DNA of 38,212 nt from Terana coerulea (taxonomy: Eukaryota; Basidiomycota; Agaricomycetes; Polyporales; Phanerochaetaceae). Below are positions 22,979 through 33,692 of this stretch, in pieces. The notes under the pieces are model-generated. The model was given only the letters and a program-made list of their open reading frames with translations. It searched no databases and was not told the origin of the DNA. The first letter of the stretch is position 1. Each line of letters opens with the position of its first letter. The position numbers and the translations under genes were made by a program. The stretch covers positions 1-38,212 of the forward strand of contig JAKOGH010000174.1 of the NCBI GenBank assembly GCA_024811115.1, in the 5' to 3' direction.

Positions 22979-23749
22979 TAGGCGACACTCTATGTCAGGT
23001 TCGTGCTCTTTCTCTCTCGATCCACAGGACCGCATTTTTACTAAGATGTTCCTCCAGGGCAGTCTCGGCTCGCGCCTTCAACGACCGTTTCTGCAATATT
23101 TGACGCTGCCCTCAGCCTTAGGTCGGCTAACAGAGATGGATCTCTTTGTGAACTCCTGGCATGGTGTCGGTCCCTAACCGGCTACCTCCTTAGCCCAGTC
23201 TCCGCGTACTTACTAATAGTCGTCGTTGAAAGCGTTTGAATGTCAACCTTACTGCCGTTCACGAACGGATCAAGTAGGTAACGCCCGGAGTCAATGTCAA
23301 ATCGATATGCTTCTTCCCGCTTCTTCAGAACTCTTTTTGTCGCTCAAGCGTACAGTACAGCTTCGCCGACTCTTGCTTTGTCAGCCCGAGCAACTCTAGG
23401 CAGGGACGCCGTCGCGTTGGCTTCCCTGAATGGCGGTGTCGGTGCCGCTACGGTCCCACAAGGTCTTCTAACAGCCTCCAGGAAAGACAGACGTTGAGCG
23501 CGGCTGGCAGCTTTGTAAGCTCTCTTGTCGTTAAGGTTGGCTATTTACGTGCTCACCCTTCTAGTTCAATCTTTCGAGTCCGCGTCTACGCCATGCACAT
23601 CGCACTCAGTTGTTGACACCTACGTTTGTCAGCAGTCACAAACCCGCAAATGCTGGACATGCGAAAGCTGCTTACTGAGCGGCGAACAAGGTCTAGGAAA
23701 GTCGACAGACTAATGCTGTTGTATTATATTGGGAGGGTGAGGTATACCG
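22979..23749. other. intergenic, DUF6535 to GST
   Basis: No gene recognised. Only short ORFs (up to 71 codons) without motifs. The right end is the GST promoter. Confidence 0.5.
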
Positions 23750-23757
23750 TATATAAG
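23750..23757 (+). promoter_or_regulatory. TATA box of the GST gene
   Basis: TATATAAG about 95 bp before the GST start codon. Confidence 0.6.
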
Positions 23758-23850
23758 TGCATCAACTCAGCACACTGGATATTGCTACCTCCTCAGTATT
23801 TCTTACCAACCACTCAGCTCGCCCAAAACTAAGAACTTCTATCTTCGACC

Positions 23851-24750
23851 ATGTCTCTCGCCCAGCAGTTCACGCTCTTCACCACCATTGGTGGTCCCAA
23901 TGGCTGGTGAGTGTTTTTTTGAGTCAACAGGACCGCTCTCCGAGTCTGACCACCGTCTTCCACAGGAAAGTCGCGACGGTCCTCGAAGAGCTTGGTCTGA
24001 CGTACAAATCGATCTATCTTGATTTTCAGAAGGGCGAGCACAAGGACCCCGAGTACACCAAGTATAATCCTAATGGGCGCATCCCCGCAATCGTTGACCA
24101 CAAGAACAACGATCTTGTCATATGGTGCGTTTTAGTCCGCCGATGCCTCGATCAGCCTTTAACTTCACAATGACGCAACAGGGAGTCCAACGCAATCTTG
24201 CAATATCTCGTTGACATATACAATCCCGACCACAAGATCTCAGCAGCCGAAGGCGATGAGAAGTACAAGCAGCTGCAGTGGCTGTACTTCCAAGCCTCAG
24301 GGCAGGGTCCGTACTTCGGGCAAGCGGGGTGGTTCACGTTCTTCCACCACGAGAAACTTCCGAGCGCGCTCGAGAGGTACCAGAAGGAGATCCGCCGTGT
24401 GTTTGGCGTGCTGGAGGACGTGCTCTCCAAGCAAGAGTGGCTAGTTGCCAATCAACCGACCATCGCTGATTTGTCTTTTGTCCCGTATGTGCTCTTTACT
24501 TGTCTGCACAATATTGTTGCAATATTGATTCATATTCATGCACGACCAGGTGGAACAAGTTAGCCGTGAAGAGGCTGCTAGAGAACTTTGACTTCGATGA
24601 GGAGTTCCCGAATACTGCGGCGTGAGTTAACCTCATATTTTCTGACCCATGGGATGTACGGCTAACCATTGCTTTAGCTGGCACAGAAAGCTTTCGGAGA
24701 GACCTAGCGTGAAGAAAATTGATGAAATACAGGCCTCTCTGGCGAAGTAG
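23851..24750 (+). CDS. Ure2p-class glutathione S-transferase, 5 exons
   Basis: Cytosolic GST, 220 aa, intact. Exons: 23851-23906, 23966-24124, 24182-24484, 24550-24621, 24678-24750 (663 nt, divisible by three). The thioredoxin-like N-terminal domain reads TIGGPNGWKVATVLEELGL, then FQKGEHKDPEY, NPNGRIPAIVDHK and the glutathione-binding WESNAILQYL. This matches the fungal Ure2p-like class (P-N-G-x-K-V, NPNGRIPA). The C-terminal helical domain includes YFQASGQGPYFGQAGWF, FGVLEDVLSKQEWLV and the N-capping motif TIADLSFVPW. In wood-decay fungi this class is expanded and usually acts in detoxification of wood extractives and stress compounds; that role is inference here. Single gene, own promoter, no neighbour of related function. 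Confidence 0.95.
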
Positions 24751-25980
24751 GCGCGAGCTAGGCGAAGCTGCTGTATACCGGTAGAGTACGATCCCATTAG
24801 AAGCGTTTTGACTTGCAGATCGTTCTCAACCTGGCTCGAATACATGACCTTCCTAATTCATCCCCCTACCAAACAACTCCAAACAATAGACGTTCGTTAG
24901 CGCGTCAGACTCTCAGCTTTCGTTGCATCAATCCATTGTCATGACCCACATGTGCTCCCAGTGTCAACAGACGAATATACAGCTCAATGACCATCCCTGC
25001 TTTCACCTTCTGCTTTTCCACCGATTTTGTATAGCCGAATACTTACGCGGTTCAGGATCTCTCCACCTGCGAACGCAAGCTGCAGCTCCAAGTCGCGACC
25101 TCCGGTCAATCTCCCGTCTACTATTCAGTTCGTAGTTACTTGTCCTGCTGTGTGTAAGCACCATACTAACGCTTTTTATACTGTAAGCTGAAAGCAGAGC
25201 TGTACTATTCGAAGTGAGGTCAGACGCGCAGTGGACTTGCGGTAGCATTGACGTCAGTGAACGTTGTTCAGTAAACGGATTGTGCACTCGCTTCGCCGTG
25301 ATAATTAGCGAGTTGTCTCAAGTCTTTATTTCTGTGAGAACTTCTTAGGCTTGGTCTTCTGGTACGCCTTCATAGCCTTTTCCACGGTTTTGTCTCAGCT
25401 TACAGGCCATCTCAGATATGGTGCATGATACAACGGCGACAATCATCTCGATGCGAAGTTCGAAGTCGTTCGGGCCGCCAGGCCCCGCTCCTTATCCGAC
25501 AGCAAACGGAACTCTCAGGTCACCTGGGTTCAAGGTCTTTTACCCACCTCACTGGCATCTCCGCCGCTGTGCCAAAGCTATTTTGCTTATCGTTTCTCTT
25601 ACGGTGACCATGGGAGGCAAGCCCCCGTTTGGCCCCCGTCTCGATAGATGGTAATATGTCTCCTGTGAGCGTAGTACGGCATCTGATCTTGCGCTTTGAA
25701 TAGGACACCTCTGCTGGTCGTCTATTGGACAGTGATCTTGATTGGGTTATAGCTGCTTGACATTGACTGCGGGAAGAAGGTCATAGAAGAAGGCAAGCTC
25801 CAATAGAGTCTCGCGCGCATATGCGAGTACGTACTGAATTCTTGCTATCTCCACAGGCTCATGAACTCACGACGTATCTCCTCGTGACCCAGCCTACCTG
25901 TTCCCCACCGAACGGAGATAACCCTTCTCCCTCTCCACTGTCGACCGACATCGCCCCTCACAGTTTGTCTCAACTCGAAG
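24751..25980. other. intergenic, GST to permease
   Basis: No supported gene in about 1.2 kb. One patch on the minus strand (25340-25385) reads EKAMKAYQKTKPKKFSQK and then a stop. This could be a stranded terminal exon, but no upstream exon was found. Confidence 0.45.
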
Positions 25981-28275
25981 ATGTCTGTCGAATCCGCATC
26001 TATAGCGGGTACGAACCCGAAAGACGAGGTTGTCCTCGCAGGACTGGGATACAAGCAAGAATTCAAGAGAGCGTTCACACCATGGGAGGTGTTCGGTATT
26101 GCCTTCAGTATCATCGGATTGCTGCCATCCATGGCGTACGTTGGACTCATCTCATTTATGCAAGACCTGATTACAATTTGATTTAGATCCACCCTGTCTT
26201 TCGCGTTGGAGAATGGTGGGCCAGTGTCCATGGTTTGGGGTGTACGTTGGCACTTTTAGTTATCCATTGCATGGGTCTAGGATGTTCACGAACATACCGC
26301 TCCACTTCTAGTGGGCAGTCGTCGCCTTCTTCGTCATGTTCATCGCATTTGCGTTGAGCGAGCTCGCTTCGGCTGCCCCCACGTCCGGCGGCTTGTATTT
26401 CTGGACATACAAATATTCGTCCCCACGCTGGAGATGTCTTACCTCTTGGCTCGTCGGCTGTGAGTTCCCGTATGTTCTTTGTATCCTGGACGTCCGCTCA
26501 TTTCACTCTGCCCGTTGTTTACAGACTGTAACACGATGGGAAATATTGCGGGCGTTGCCTCCATCATGTGGGGATGCGCTGTTCAGCTAATGGCCGCGGT
26601 CAGCATTGGCTCAAACATGACGTTTGCGCCCACGGCCGCACAGCTATAGTACGTCTACCTGAGTGCCGCCTAACCTTGTTTGGTTCTCACTTAATGACGT
26701 AGCGCGGTGTATATTGCGCTCCTAATCCTGGTCGGGATTGTCGCCTCCACGGCGACCCACATACTCGCGAGGTTGCAGGGCATATATGCGAGCTTGAACT
26801 TGCTGTACGTTTCGTCCATCATGCCCCTTGGTGTTTTCATACGATCCCTTTTTTGTTACACAGACTGTGCGCAGCGATCATCATTGCCTTGCCCGCTGCA
26901 ACCCCCAAGGAATTCAAGAATCCTGCGAGCTACGCTTTAGGTGGTTTTACCAACCGTGCGTATTGCCATATCGCTATCAGCATTGTGGATGCATTCTGAC
27001 AAGCTGTTCACAGTGACCAAACTGGGATAATGGATTCGCATTTATTCTCAGTTTCCTCGCACCTTTGTGGACCATTGGTGAGTTTTACCTCATTGAAATG
27101 ATCTCCACAACGCCTTGTTGATGCAGACATCTGACTGTACCATTAGGCGGCTTCGACGGTCCCATTCACATTAGCGAAGAGGTATCTAATGCGCGCACCG
27201 CGGTTCCGTGGGCGATCGTTAGCTCTATTGGCATAGCTGGTATACTTGGCTGGGGTGCGTCGTCTTGTTCGGCTTGCCCGCGCACTAAGCGGGACAGTAC
27301 TCAAATGCACCGTCAACAATGCAGCGATCAACGTCGTACTTGCATTCAACATGGGCAATGATACGGAGGCTATCTTGTCCAGCCCAATTGGACAGCCTAT
27401 GGCTACGGTGAGTGCGCCGAAGGGCTCTGTCTTTCGTTACGTTAATAAGATGGTATGCAGATTTTCTTCAACAGCTTTGGAACCAGACCGACCTTGGCCA
27501 TTTGGAGTGTCGTAGTTGCGGCGCAGTGAGTTTTAGTGAATCAAGAGACCCTCATAGGCCTGTCTCACATATGGTTATCTTAGGTTCATGATGGGCACAA
27601 GCGCAGTACGTATTTTCCTCCGTGTATTACCACTTGAAATAAGTCCAACGCTGTTGTAGTTGGTCTCTTGCTCCCGCCAAACGTTCGCATTCGCTCGTGA
27701 CGGAGCGCTTCCGTTCTCCAGCATCCTCTACCGCATCTCCCCTTACACGCACACCCCCGTCAACTCCGTCTGGGGGTCCGTCCTGGTCTCCGCGCTGCTC
27801 GGCCTGCTGGCCTTCGCGGGTCCGACGGCAATCAACGCGATCTTCAGCCTGCCCGTCATCGGGCAGTACGTGGCGTTCATGGTCCCGATCGCTTGCCGCT
27901 TCTTGGGCGGGCAGGAGTGGAGGCCTGGTCCGTTCAGCTTCGGGTTCCTCGTGAGTCTTCGTCGCCTTGTGTACGTAGTGCAGTACGAAGAGCTGACGCC
28001 TCGCCTAGGGGCTGCCTATCGGTATCATTGCAGTGCTCTGGACAGCCTTCAACATAGTTGTTGTCTCCTTCCCTTCCTCGACCAACCCGACAGCCGACAC
28101 GATGAACTACACCGCAGCCGTCTCAGGCGGGTGGATCGTGCTCTGTCTCCTGTACTTCTTCTGCCCGGTGTACGGAGGGAAGTACTGGTTCAGAGGTCCG
28201 GTGGCAAACATTGAGCGCATGGAGGGCCAGAGGAGAGCGGCGGAGAAAGTATCGAGAAAGGAAGTATTACGGTGA
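25981..28275 (+). CDS. amino-acid/GABA/choline-type permease (APC), one apparent frameshift
   Basis: Twelve-helix-type APC transporter, about 524 aa, plasma membrane. Exons: 25981-26135, 26187-26241, 26312-26459, 26525-26648, 26703-26804, 26864-26955, 27014-27077, 27147-27254, 27325-27407, 27461-27525, 27584-27605, 27660-27950, 28009-28275. Family features: FTPWEVFGIAFSIIGLLPS, ENGGPVSMVWGW, ELASAAPTSGGLYFWTY, GGFDGPIHISEEVSNA, SPIGQPMAT and SRQTFAFARDGALPFS. These fit the fungal UGA4/HNM1-like amine/GABA/choline permeases. Exon 7 contains an A3 run (27018-27020) where one extra A creates a stop after LTKLG; without it the frame runs on as WDNGFAFILSFLAPLWTI. The exon sum (1576) is one base over a multiple of three, as expected. 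It precedes the GS-like gene. Confidence 0.85.
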
Positions 28276-28909
28276 CCGAGAAAGAGACCAGGGACGACAG
28301 GAGCGCGTAAAATTGAATAGAGTATCCAAATTGAAGGAGGCATCTCGAGATGCTGTGCTCATTTGTAGTGCATCCTCTGTACATTACGGCTTTTCAGGAC
28401 GGACAAACAGCTTGGTCACAACTACAGGACCGTGACGTCGACTTACTTACTCACGTTCCAAGTAACTGCAGGTACAGCGGCACTTGCCGACTGGACAGTA
28501 TGGGCGCTTAGTTGAACTGTGGCCGGGCGCGAGCCTGTTGTCTCTTCTCTTGAACCTTCCCCGCTAGTTATCCCAAACTTCCGGTGTATCCACTGTCATC
28601 GTCCTCGATTTGCTTGATGGGCCTCAATGTTGCACTGTTCAAGCAGGGCCTCCTCAAACGACGACGCACGTAGTGGACCGAAGCGGCGATCGCAGTCCGA
28701 CAAGTCTGCGGAGGCTTGCACATGCAATTGAGAATTACTGCCAGCTTGTTTCATCTACGCATGGCATAAGGAAGTCGCTGGTGTGAGAGTGGGATACGTC
28801 ATCTGTCAGTGGTCTTATAACGCAGGATGTTCAGCCAGTCTTACTGACGCTTTGCTCCCTATCCCGTCTGTCTATGCAGCCTACACAAAATCAGTATTCA
28901 TTGTAAACA
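28276..28909. other. intergenic, permease to GS-like gene
   Basis: About 630 bp without a supported gene; expected to hold the permease 3' UTR and the GS-like promoter. Confidence 0.5.
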
Positions 28910-30571
28910 ATGGTGAACAGCGACAGCAACATCTATGGCGTCCTGTACACCCCCTTCTCTGTGTCTGCGAGTCGCACCCGGTCGCTCGACGAGGTGTCCA
29001 TGCACAACGCCTTCATGCTCGACCGCCGTAACATCCGGTATGTCCGCCTGCAATGGCTGGACCTCACGAACCTCGTCCGCGTCCGCATCATCCCGCGGCC
29101 GTACTTCCAGAAGCTGCTCGCGTCCGCGCGGCCGGGCATCACGCTCGGTGCGGCGACGCTGGGCGCCGTCACGACGACCATGGCGGAGGGCTTTGGCCAC
29201 GGCCCGAGCATGCACCTGTACGTCCCCGACCTCGGCAGCTTCAGAATATGCACCTACGCGCCGGGGCACGCGAGCGTCATGGGGTTCTTCCAGGAGACGG
29301 TACCGCACCCCGAACGCGGGCTCGAAGTGCCGATATGCCCGCGGACGGTGCTGAAGAATGTCGAAGAGCGGGCACTTGCCGAAGCCGGCGTAGAGTTCCT
29401 GGTGGGCATTGAGGTCGAGTTTGTGTTGCTGAAGGAAACGAAGCCGAAACCCGTCGCCGTGAACAGCGCGGAGTACACCGCCAGCGGCGCATTCCTCACC
29501 AACTCTGTCGAGACAATGGTGCTGGACGAGATAGCCGACAAGCTGATAGAGGGCCGCATTGAGCTGCAGATGTACCACGGCGAGGGCGCGCCGGGGCAGG
29601 TGTGTGTTCTTTTGGAAGAAATTCTTGGTGCTCGTCTGAGTTGCGTTGGACAGTACGAAATTGTGACTGGTCCCCTGACGCCCCCTTGCGGCTGCGGACG
29701 CGCTGGTCTTTACGCACGAATGCGTCCGGAACGTCGCGAATGCACATGGACTGAAGGCAACATTCGCTCCTCGGCTAGACCCCTTGAGCTGTACGTCTTC
29801 CATCTTCCTTCTGCTCTTCTTTCGCATGTGTCTTAACCCTGTGTACAGCCGGTACAGGTGCGCATGCGCATATCTCGGTGCATCGCACCCAGAACGCATC
29901 TGAGTCCGAGGACGACCGTGCAGACAAACACCTCGCGCCAACCCTCACACCGACCGAGCGCTCCTTCCTGCAGGGCCTTCTCACACACCTGCCGTCCCTA
30001 TGTGCCATCATGCTACCGACGCCAACGTCTTATCTACGCGTGCAGGACGGAATAATGAGCGGAGGCACATACGTCGTGTGGGGACGGACAACAAGGATGC
30101 GCCGATCCGGTTGTGCGGGAGCAAGTCCTCGTTTCTATCTTCGGGGGCCAAGGATATATGGATGAGGGGAGAGATAGGGAGAAGAGCGGCTCGGGCCATC
30201 GCTTTGAGGTGAAGACCATCGACGGGACCTCGAATGTCTACCTCGTGCTCGCCGGATTGCTAACTGCAGGCCTGCACGGTATACGCGCGGCCGCGCCATT
30301 GACTTGCCCGGATTTCAGGAAGCCAGTCGTCGGGATGAACGACGCAGAGAAGCGGGCGATGGAGGACAGGGGAGTGAAGATCGAACAGCTGAAGCGGCTG
30401 CCCAAAAGCATTGACGAGGCGCGGGAATTACTGAGGAAAGACGAGGAAGTGAGACGGATGCTTGGCGAGAAGTTGGTCGACAGCTTTTGTGCTGTAAATA
30501 AGACGCTTGGGGAGTTTCTAGGTGTGGATGAAGAAGACGAGGCGATGCAGCGGATGTTGAGGTTTTATTGA
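28910..30571 (+). CDS. glutamine synthetase-like (FluG/GS-I type), three apparent frameshifts
   Basis: ATP-dependent gamma-glutamyl ligase of the glutamine synthetase fold, about 516 aa, without the amidohydrolase domain of full-length FluG. Exons: 28910-29599, 29654-29790, 29849-30571. The N-terminal beta-grasp reads RYVRLQWLDLTNLVRVRI. Catalytic-domain motifs: GIEVEFVLL (metal Glu), YHGEGAPGQYEIVTGP, GTGAHAHISVH, YLRVQDGIMSGGTYVVWG, NKDAPIRLCGS and FEVKTIDGTSNVYL. Three single-base frame changes are needed: an extra C in the C5 run at 29681-29685, a missing G in the G4 run at 30080-30083, and one missing base between about 30125 and 30180, where G5 and G4 runs occur. The exon sum of 1550 agrees with this net change. 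Such proteins often glutamylate amines, not only ammonia. It lies 635 bp downstream of the permease, same strand. Confidence 0.85.
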
Positions 30572-30693
30572 GCAGGGAGCAGGACGGATGATCGCATACA
30601 AGAGCATGTCAGGCTCTCAAGCAGGATTTAGAGCTACACTTGCATTCAGTCTAATTATACAGTATTATGTTAATAAAAGATCCAGCATTGGTC

Positions 30694-31821
30694 CTACAAG
30701 AAATAATCCGCGGGTGGTCTTTTTGCTGGGATTGAGCGAACATCCTACACCAACTCGTCAGTACAACCCCAGCAACGAAGGACTTCAAAACTGACACTGG
30801 GCGCATGCTGGAACACCTTGTATTCCTGCGCCAGGTGCTCATCCAGCTCCAGTATGCTTGCGACGTTGCCGCAGCGGTAGCAGTAGTTGGGCGCGCTCCA
30901 GACGGTGACGATCGTCGAGTCGAACATGAGCTTGAAGCCCTCCATCGCGAGCTGGTGCGCGCGCGCGATGAGGTCGATTGCGTTGTGGTGCGCGAAGACC
31001 TTGGTGATGTCGGCACCGAATAGAAAGCCCGCGCCGCGCGGGGAGAGGCCCCAGCCGGTGATATCGTCCGGGTCCGACCACAGCAGGTCGCACATCGGGC
31101 CGTCGTGCGGCACCTCCTGCTTGCGGTCGAGGGCACGTATCTGGTCGGTGCGGCGGCATTGGTATTTGAAGAATGTTGAATGGTAAAGAGGGGGCGTACC
31201 TGGTCGATGCCCTGGAGATTCGGGCTGAGCCCGCCGTGCACGCAGAACACCCGGCCGTCGACGACGGCGCCGAGCGCGAGATAATCGAACACCTCGCAGC
31301 ACCAGCGCCAGACGTTGCTGCTCCCGTACTTGCGCTGACACTCGTCGTAGAAGCCGTACACTTGCGTGATTTGCCGCGACTCGTGATTCCCGCGGATGAG
31401 GGTCATGCGCTCCGGGTAGCGCACCTTCAGGGCGAGCAGCAGCAGGAAGGTCTCAACACTATAGAAGCCGCGGTCGACGAAGTCGCCTGAATGAGGTGGC
31501 GTAAAGGAATGGGCGGGGGACGATGATGCAGGAATGCGTACCCATGAAGAGGTAATTCGTCTCCGGACATGGTCCGCCGACCTTGAAAAGCTCCATCATA
31601 TCCCAGAACTGACCATGTATGTCGCCACATATCTAGGTTCACATAATTACCTCAACGTCCATACGCATACACCGAGATATAGGACGTACTGTAACGGGTG
31701 AATCCACAACTTGGACGTTTGCCTCCTCTATCAATATCTCCCGCGCCTTGATACATAGTCGTTTGACTTCCTCCTCTGATATGGGTTCGCAGCGTATAAG
31801 TTGTTCAATCTGTCTGCCCAT
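30694..31821 (-). CDS. ppg1: PP2A-like Ser/Thr phosphatase catalytic subunit (Ppg1 type), 5 exons
   Basis: Metal-dependent protein phosphatase, 294 aa, intact. Exons (minus): 31821-31690, 31632-31542, 31486-31200, 31140-30798, 30725-30694; the sum 885 is divisible by three. Metal and phosphate-binding motifs: GDIHGQ (exon 2), GDFVDRG (exon 2/3 junction), [60 protein letters not shown] and [11 protein letters not shown]. The last exon is 32 nt and supplies the C-terminal DYFL tail, the conserved methylation tail of PP2A-group phosphatases. [13 protein letters not shown] and [14 protein letters not shown] suggest Ppg1 over PP4, but PP4-type is the alternative. The start at 31821 (MGRQIEQL) is a few residues shorter than usual, so a small upstream exon may be missing. 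Core housekeeping regulator. Confidence 0.93.
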
Positions 31822-32278
31822 GCGCTGAGCTCAGCTCGAGCAGCATGGTGGGAATGCGGCGAGAGACAGACCTATCCAGGTCGCTCGGCATGGCTGGTCG
31901 TGTGAACGCTCGAGGTAGCCGTTGAAACGGAGCAAGAGTGGTTTACGGAGCAGGTGAGATATCAAGGCTGATAGGATATAGGATAAAGGAAAATAAGTCG
32001 ACGAGGAATACGAGCCAGTATCTCGACTGGGAAGATGAAAGCGCGAAGTAAAAGCTGGCCGAGCGGCGAGGGGGCTCGCATAGGAACGCGTCCAATCACG
32101 TGATAAGGCGCCTCGAAGGTGTTGCGCCCGATTTAGAAGGTGTAGAGGGTAAAGAAGGTGCTGCTCGCTGTTACGATTTCCTTCTGCGCACAAGGGCCGC
32201 ATGCTCACAGATCTGAACAGGATGGATATTATCCCATAATTCCAGGGCGTATCACGTATTGGTATGCTAGTCTCGGTT
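31822..32278. other. upstream region of the phosphatase gene
   Basis: About 460 bp, probably the ppg1 promoter. A 154-codon ORF (31831-32295, minus) has no recognisable motif and is not called. Confidence 0.45.
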
Positions 32279-32357
32279 CCAGACTCTTGACGCACTAGTA
32301 AGTAATTTGTTATCGACTACAAATTGGGGCTTGCAGATACGTGCGTCAAGAGTCTGG
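32279..32357. repeat. perfect 17-bp inverted repeat, 45-bp spacer
   Basis: ccagactcttgacgcac (32279-32295) is the exact reverse complement of 32341-32357. The right arm overlaps the first 6 bases of the terminal inverted repeat of the element at 32352. The left arm therefore reads as element end plus adjoining flank, in opposite orientation. Confidence 0.85.
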
Positions 32358-32891
32358 TGACTTTGGCTTAGACGGGTGTAGATGAGATTCACGTGGCGCT
32401 TAGCTGTTGTATTGAAGTAAGTAACGCGTTTGTATACGGGCTAGCGCCCTCGGTTTCATGGTTGAGATTTTGAATTGTTCCTCCTCTTAGCTACGCTTTG
32501 TCATCCGTTATACATCTTAGGTCGATTGGCATCTCTGAAAACTATATGCAAGAATATTTCTATGATGAGTAAGTCATTGCAAGGGTGCCAGTAGCCTGCA
32601 CAACGAGGGACTGTCTTCCCATTATGCATACTGGGAGGGATATACCCAACATGAGTCCTACTGATAATTCCAGTGTATGACTAGATACCAAGAATGAATT
32701 TTCAAGATGTTTCTCAATTTTTATACCAAGCGTAGATGTGTATGCCGCACAGCGAGACGCGATTTTTCAGCTGTCATGTAGGCGCCGAGTAAGCCCATTG
32801 TTAGTAGCGGCTTGAAGCATCGTCACAAAAGTTTCTTACCCAGCGCTCACGTGCTCTTTATCTACACCCGTCTAAGCGAAAGTCACCAGAC
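32352..32891. mobile_element. 540-bp non-autonomous element with about 50-bp terminal inverted repeats
   Basis: The left end starts gtctggtgactttggcttag (32352 on); the right end, read in reverse complement from 32891, starts gtctggtgactttcgcttag. The first 32 positions match at 31, and similarity continues through cacgtg and gcgct to about 50 bp. The interior has no ORF of note and is AT-richer. This is MITE-like architecture. No convincing target-site duplication is visible at the borders, so the superfamily cannot be assigned. Confidence 0.75.
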
Positions 32892-32894
32892 GCT

Positions 32895-32970
32895 ACAGAG
32901 CAAGCTCTGCAGGCGGACTTTGTAGTCCGATAGCAAACTGATACCATCAGTTTGTTACCTCCTGCTCTGT
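32895..32970. other. multi-hairpin palindromic cluster
   Basis: Directly right of the inverted-repeat element. Possible stems: acagagca (32895-32902) with tgctctgt (32963-32970); cggact (32914-32919) with agtccg (32924-32929); caaactgat (32934-32942) with atcagtttg (32946-32954); and, competing with the outer stem, cagagc/gctctg at 32896-32909. Together they can form a closed junction of hairpins, resembling a structured RNA or a palindromic transposon end. Confidence 0.6.
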
Positions 32971-33134
32971 GCGTCTGTGAACGAGACTATTGGTATGCAT
33001 GCCGCAGAATTACGCAGTATTCTGGCAGCAAGATTGCTGTAAAAGTGACATCTTCACTGATCCCTTGAGCGTAAACGGACTCGAGGCTGCAAAAGAATCC
33101 AAAAATAGTTCCACCTCTCACACTTTCCACTACA
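32971..33134. other. short intergenic
   Basis: 3' flank of the small minus-strand gene. Nothing else seen. Confidence 0.4.
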
Positions 33135-33692
33135 TCAAGCACCCTGAACCTCCAGTTTCTTCGTAGTCGAGTTCTTACCGTGCTGAATCACAAAGGCAGC
33201 CACATGTCAGTCTTTCTCTTCAAATAATATACTCAAAATCGGCGGACTCACCTGCTCGAGCACAGTAAGGCAGTCTCTGATAGAGTCGTAACCCATTTCC
33301 TTGGCTTTGGCTTCAAGTCTTGCCGTCGATTGAGCGTCCACCGGGATGTTGATCTCTTTTTCAACTGAACCGTCCGCAGCTAGCTGAGTGAAAGTGATGC
33401 TATTGCCGAACGGCCCTATAGATTCGTCAGTATATAAAACTACAATCACTCGGTGCGCTCACGTACCTGTAACACGTATAGTCTTGCCGAAATCCCAGAC
33501 ATGATCTTGGACAGGGAAGTAGGTATCGACGGGGACAATCACTATCCAGCAAACGGTGGCCGTGGACACGCCAGTGACGTGAGACATGCCGCCGCCATTG
33601 AATCCCCAACCAAGCGGTACCAGTTCGATTTCTGTGTAGCCATTGCCGAGCTGGAACTCGACGCTGTTATTCTGGAAGATAAAGCTAGGCAT
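33135..33692 (-). CDS. small protein of unknown function, 3 exons
   Basis: Predicted 145 aa. Exons (minus): 33692-33467, 33415-33252, 33182-33135 (438 nt, divisible by three), with introns of 51 and 69 bp having gtacgt/tag and gtgagt/cag borders. Translation starts MPSFIFQNNSVEFQLGNGY. The first about 90 residues alternate hydrophobic and polar residues and are rich in V, T and G, suggesting a beta-rich fold (for example GGGMSHVTGVSTATVCWIVI). The last third is more helical (TARLEAKAKEMGYDSIRDCL). There is no signal peptide or transmembrane segment. I do not recognise the family. The consistent frame over three exons makes a real gene likely. The exon 3 acceptor choice is the weakest point. 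Confidence 0.65.

Noticed and set aside
7753..23735. Shared 13-mer attatattgggag at 7753 and 23723 as a common promoter element
   Set aside because: Several such matches are expected by chance and the first site has no gene next to it.
28898..29941. 347-codon minus-strand ORF
   Set aside because: It is antisense to the glutamine-synthetase-like gene; the plus-strand product has clear catalytic motifs and the minus frame has none.
31831..32295. 154-codon minus-strand ORF upstream of the phosphatase
   Set aside because: No motif, ends inside the inverted-repeat region, and occupies the likely promoter.
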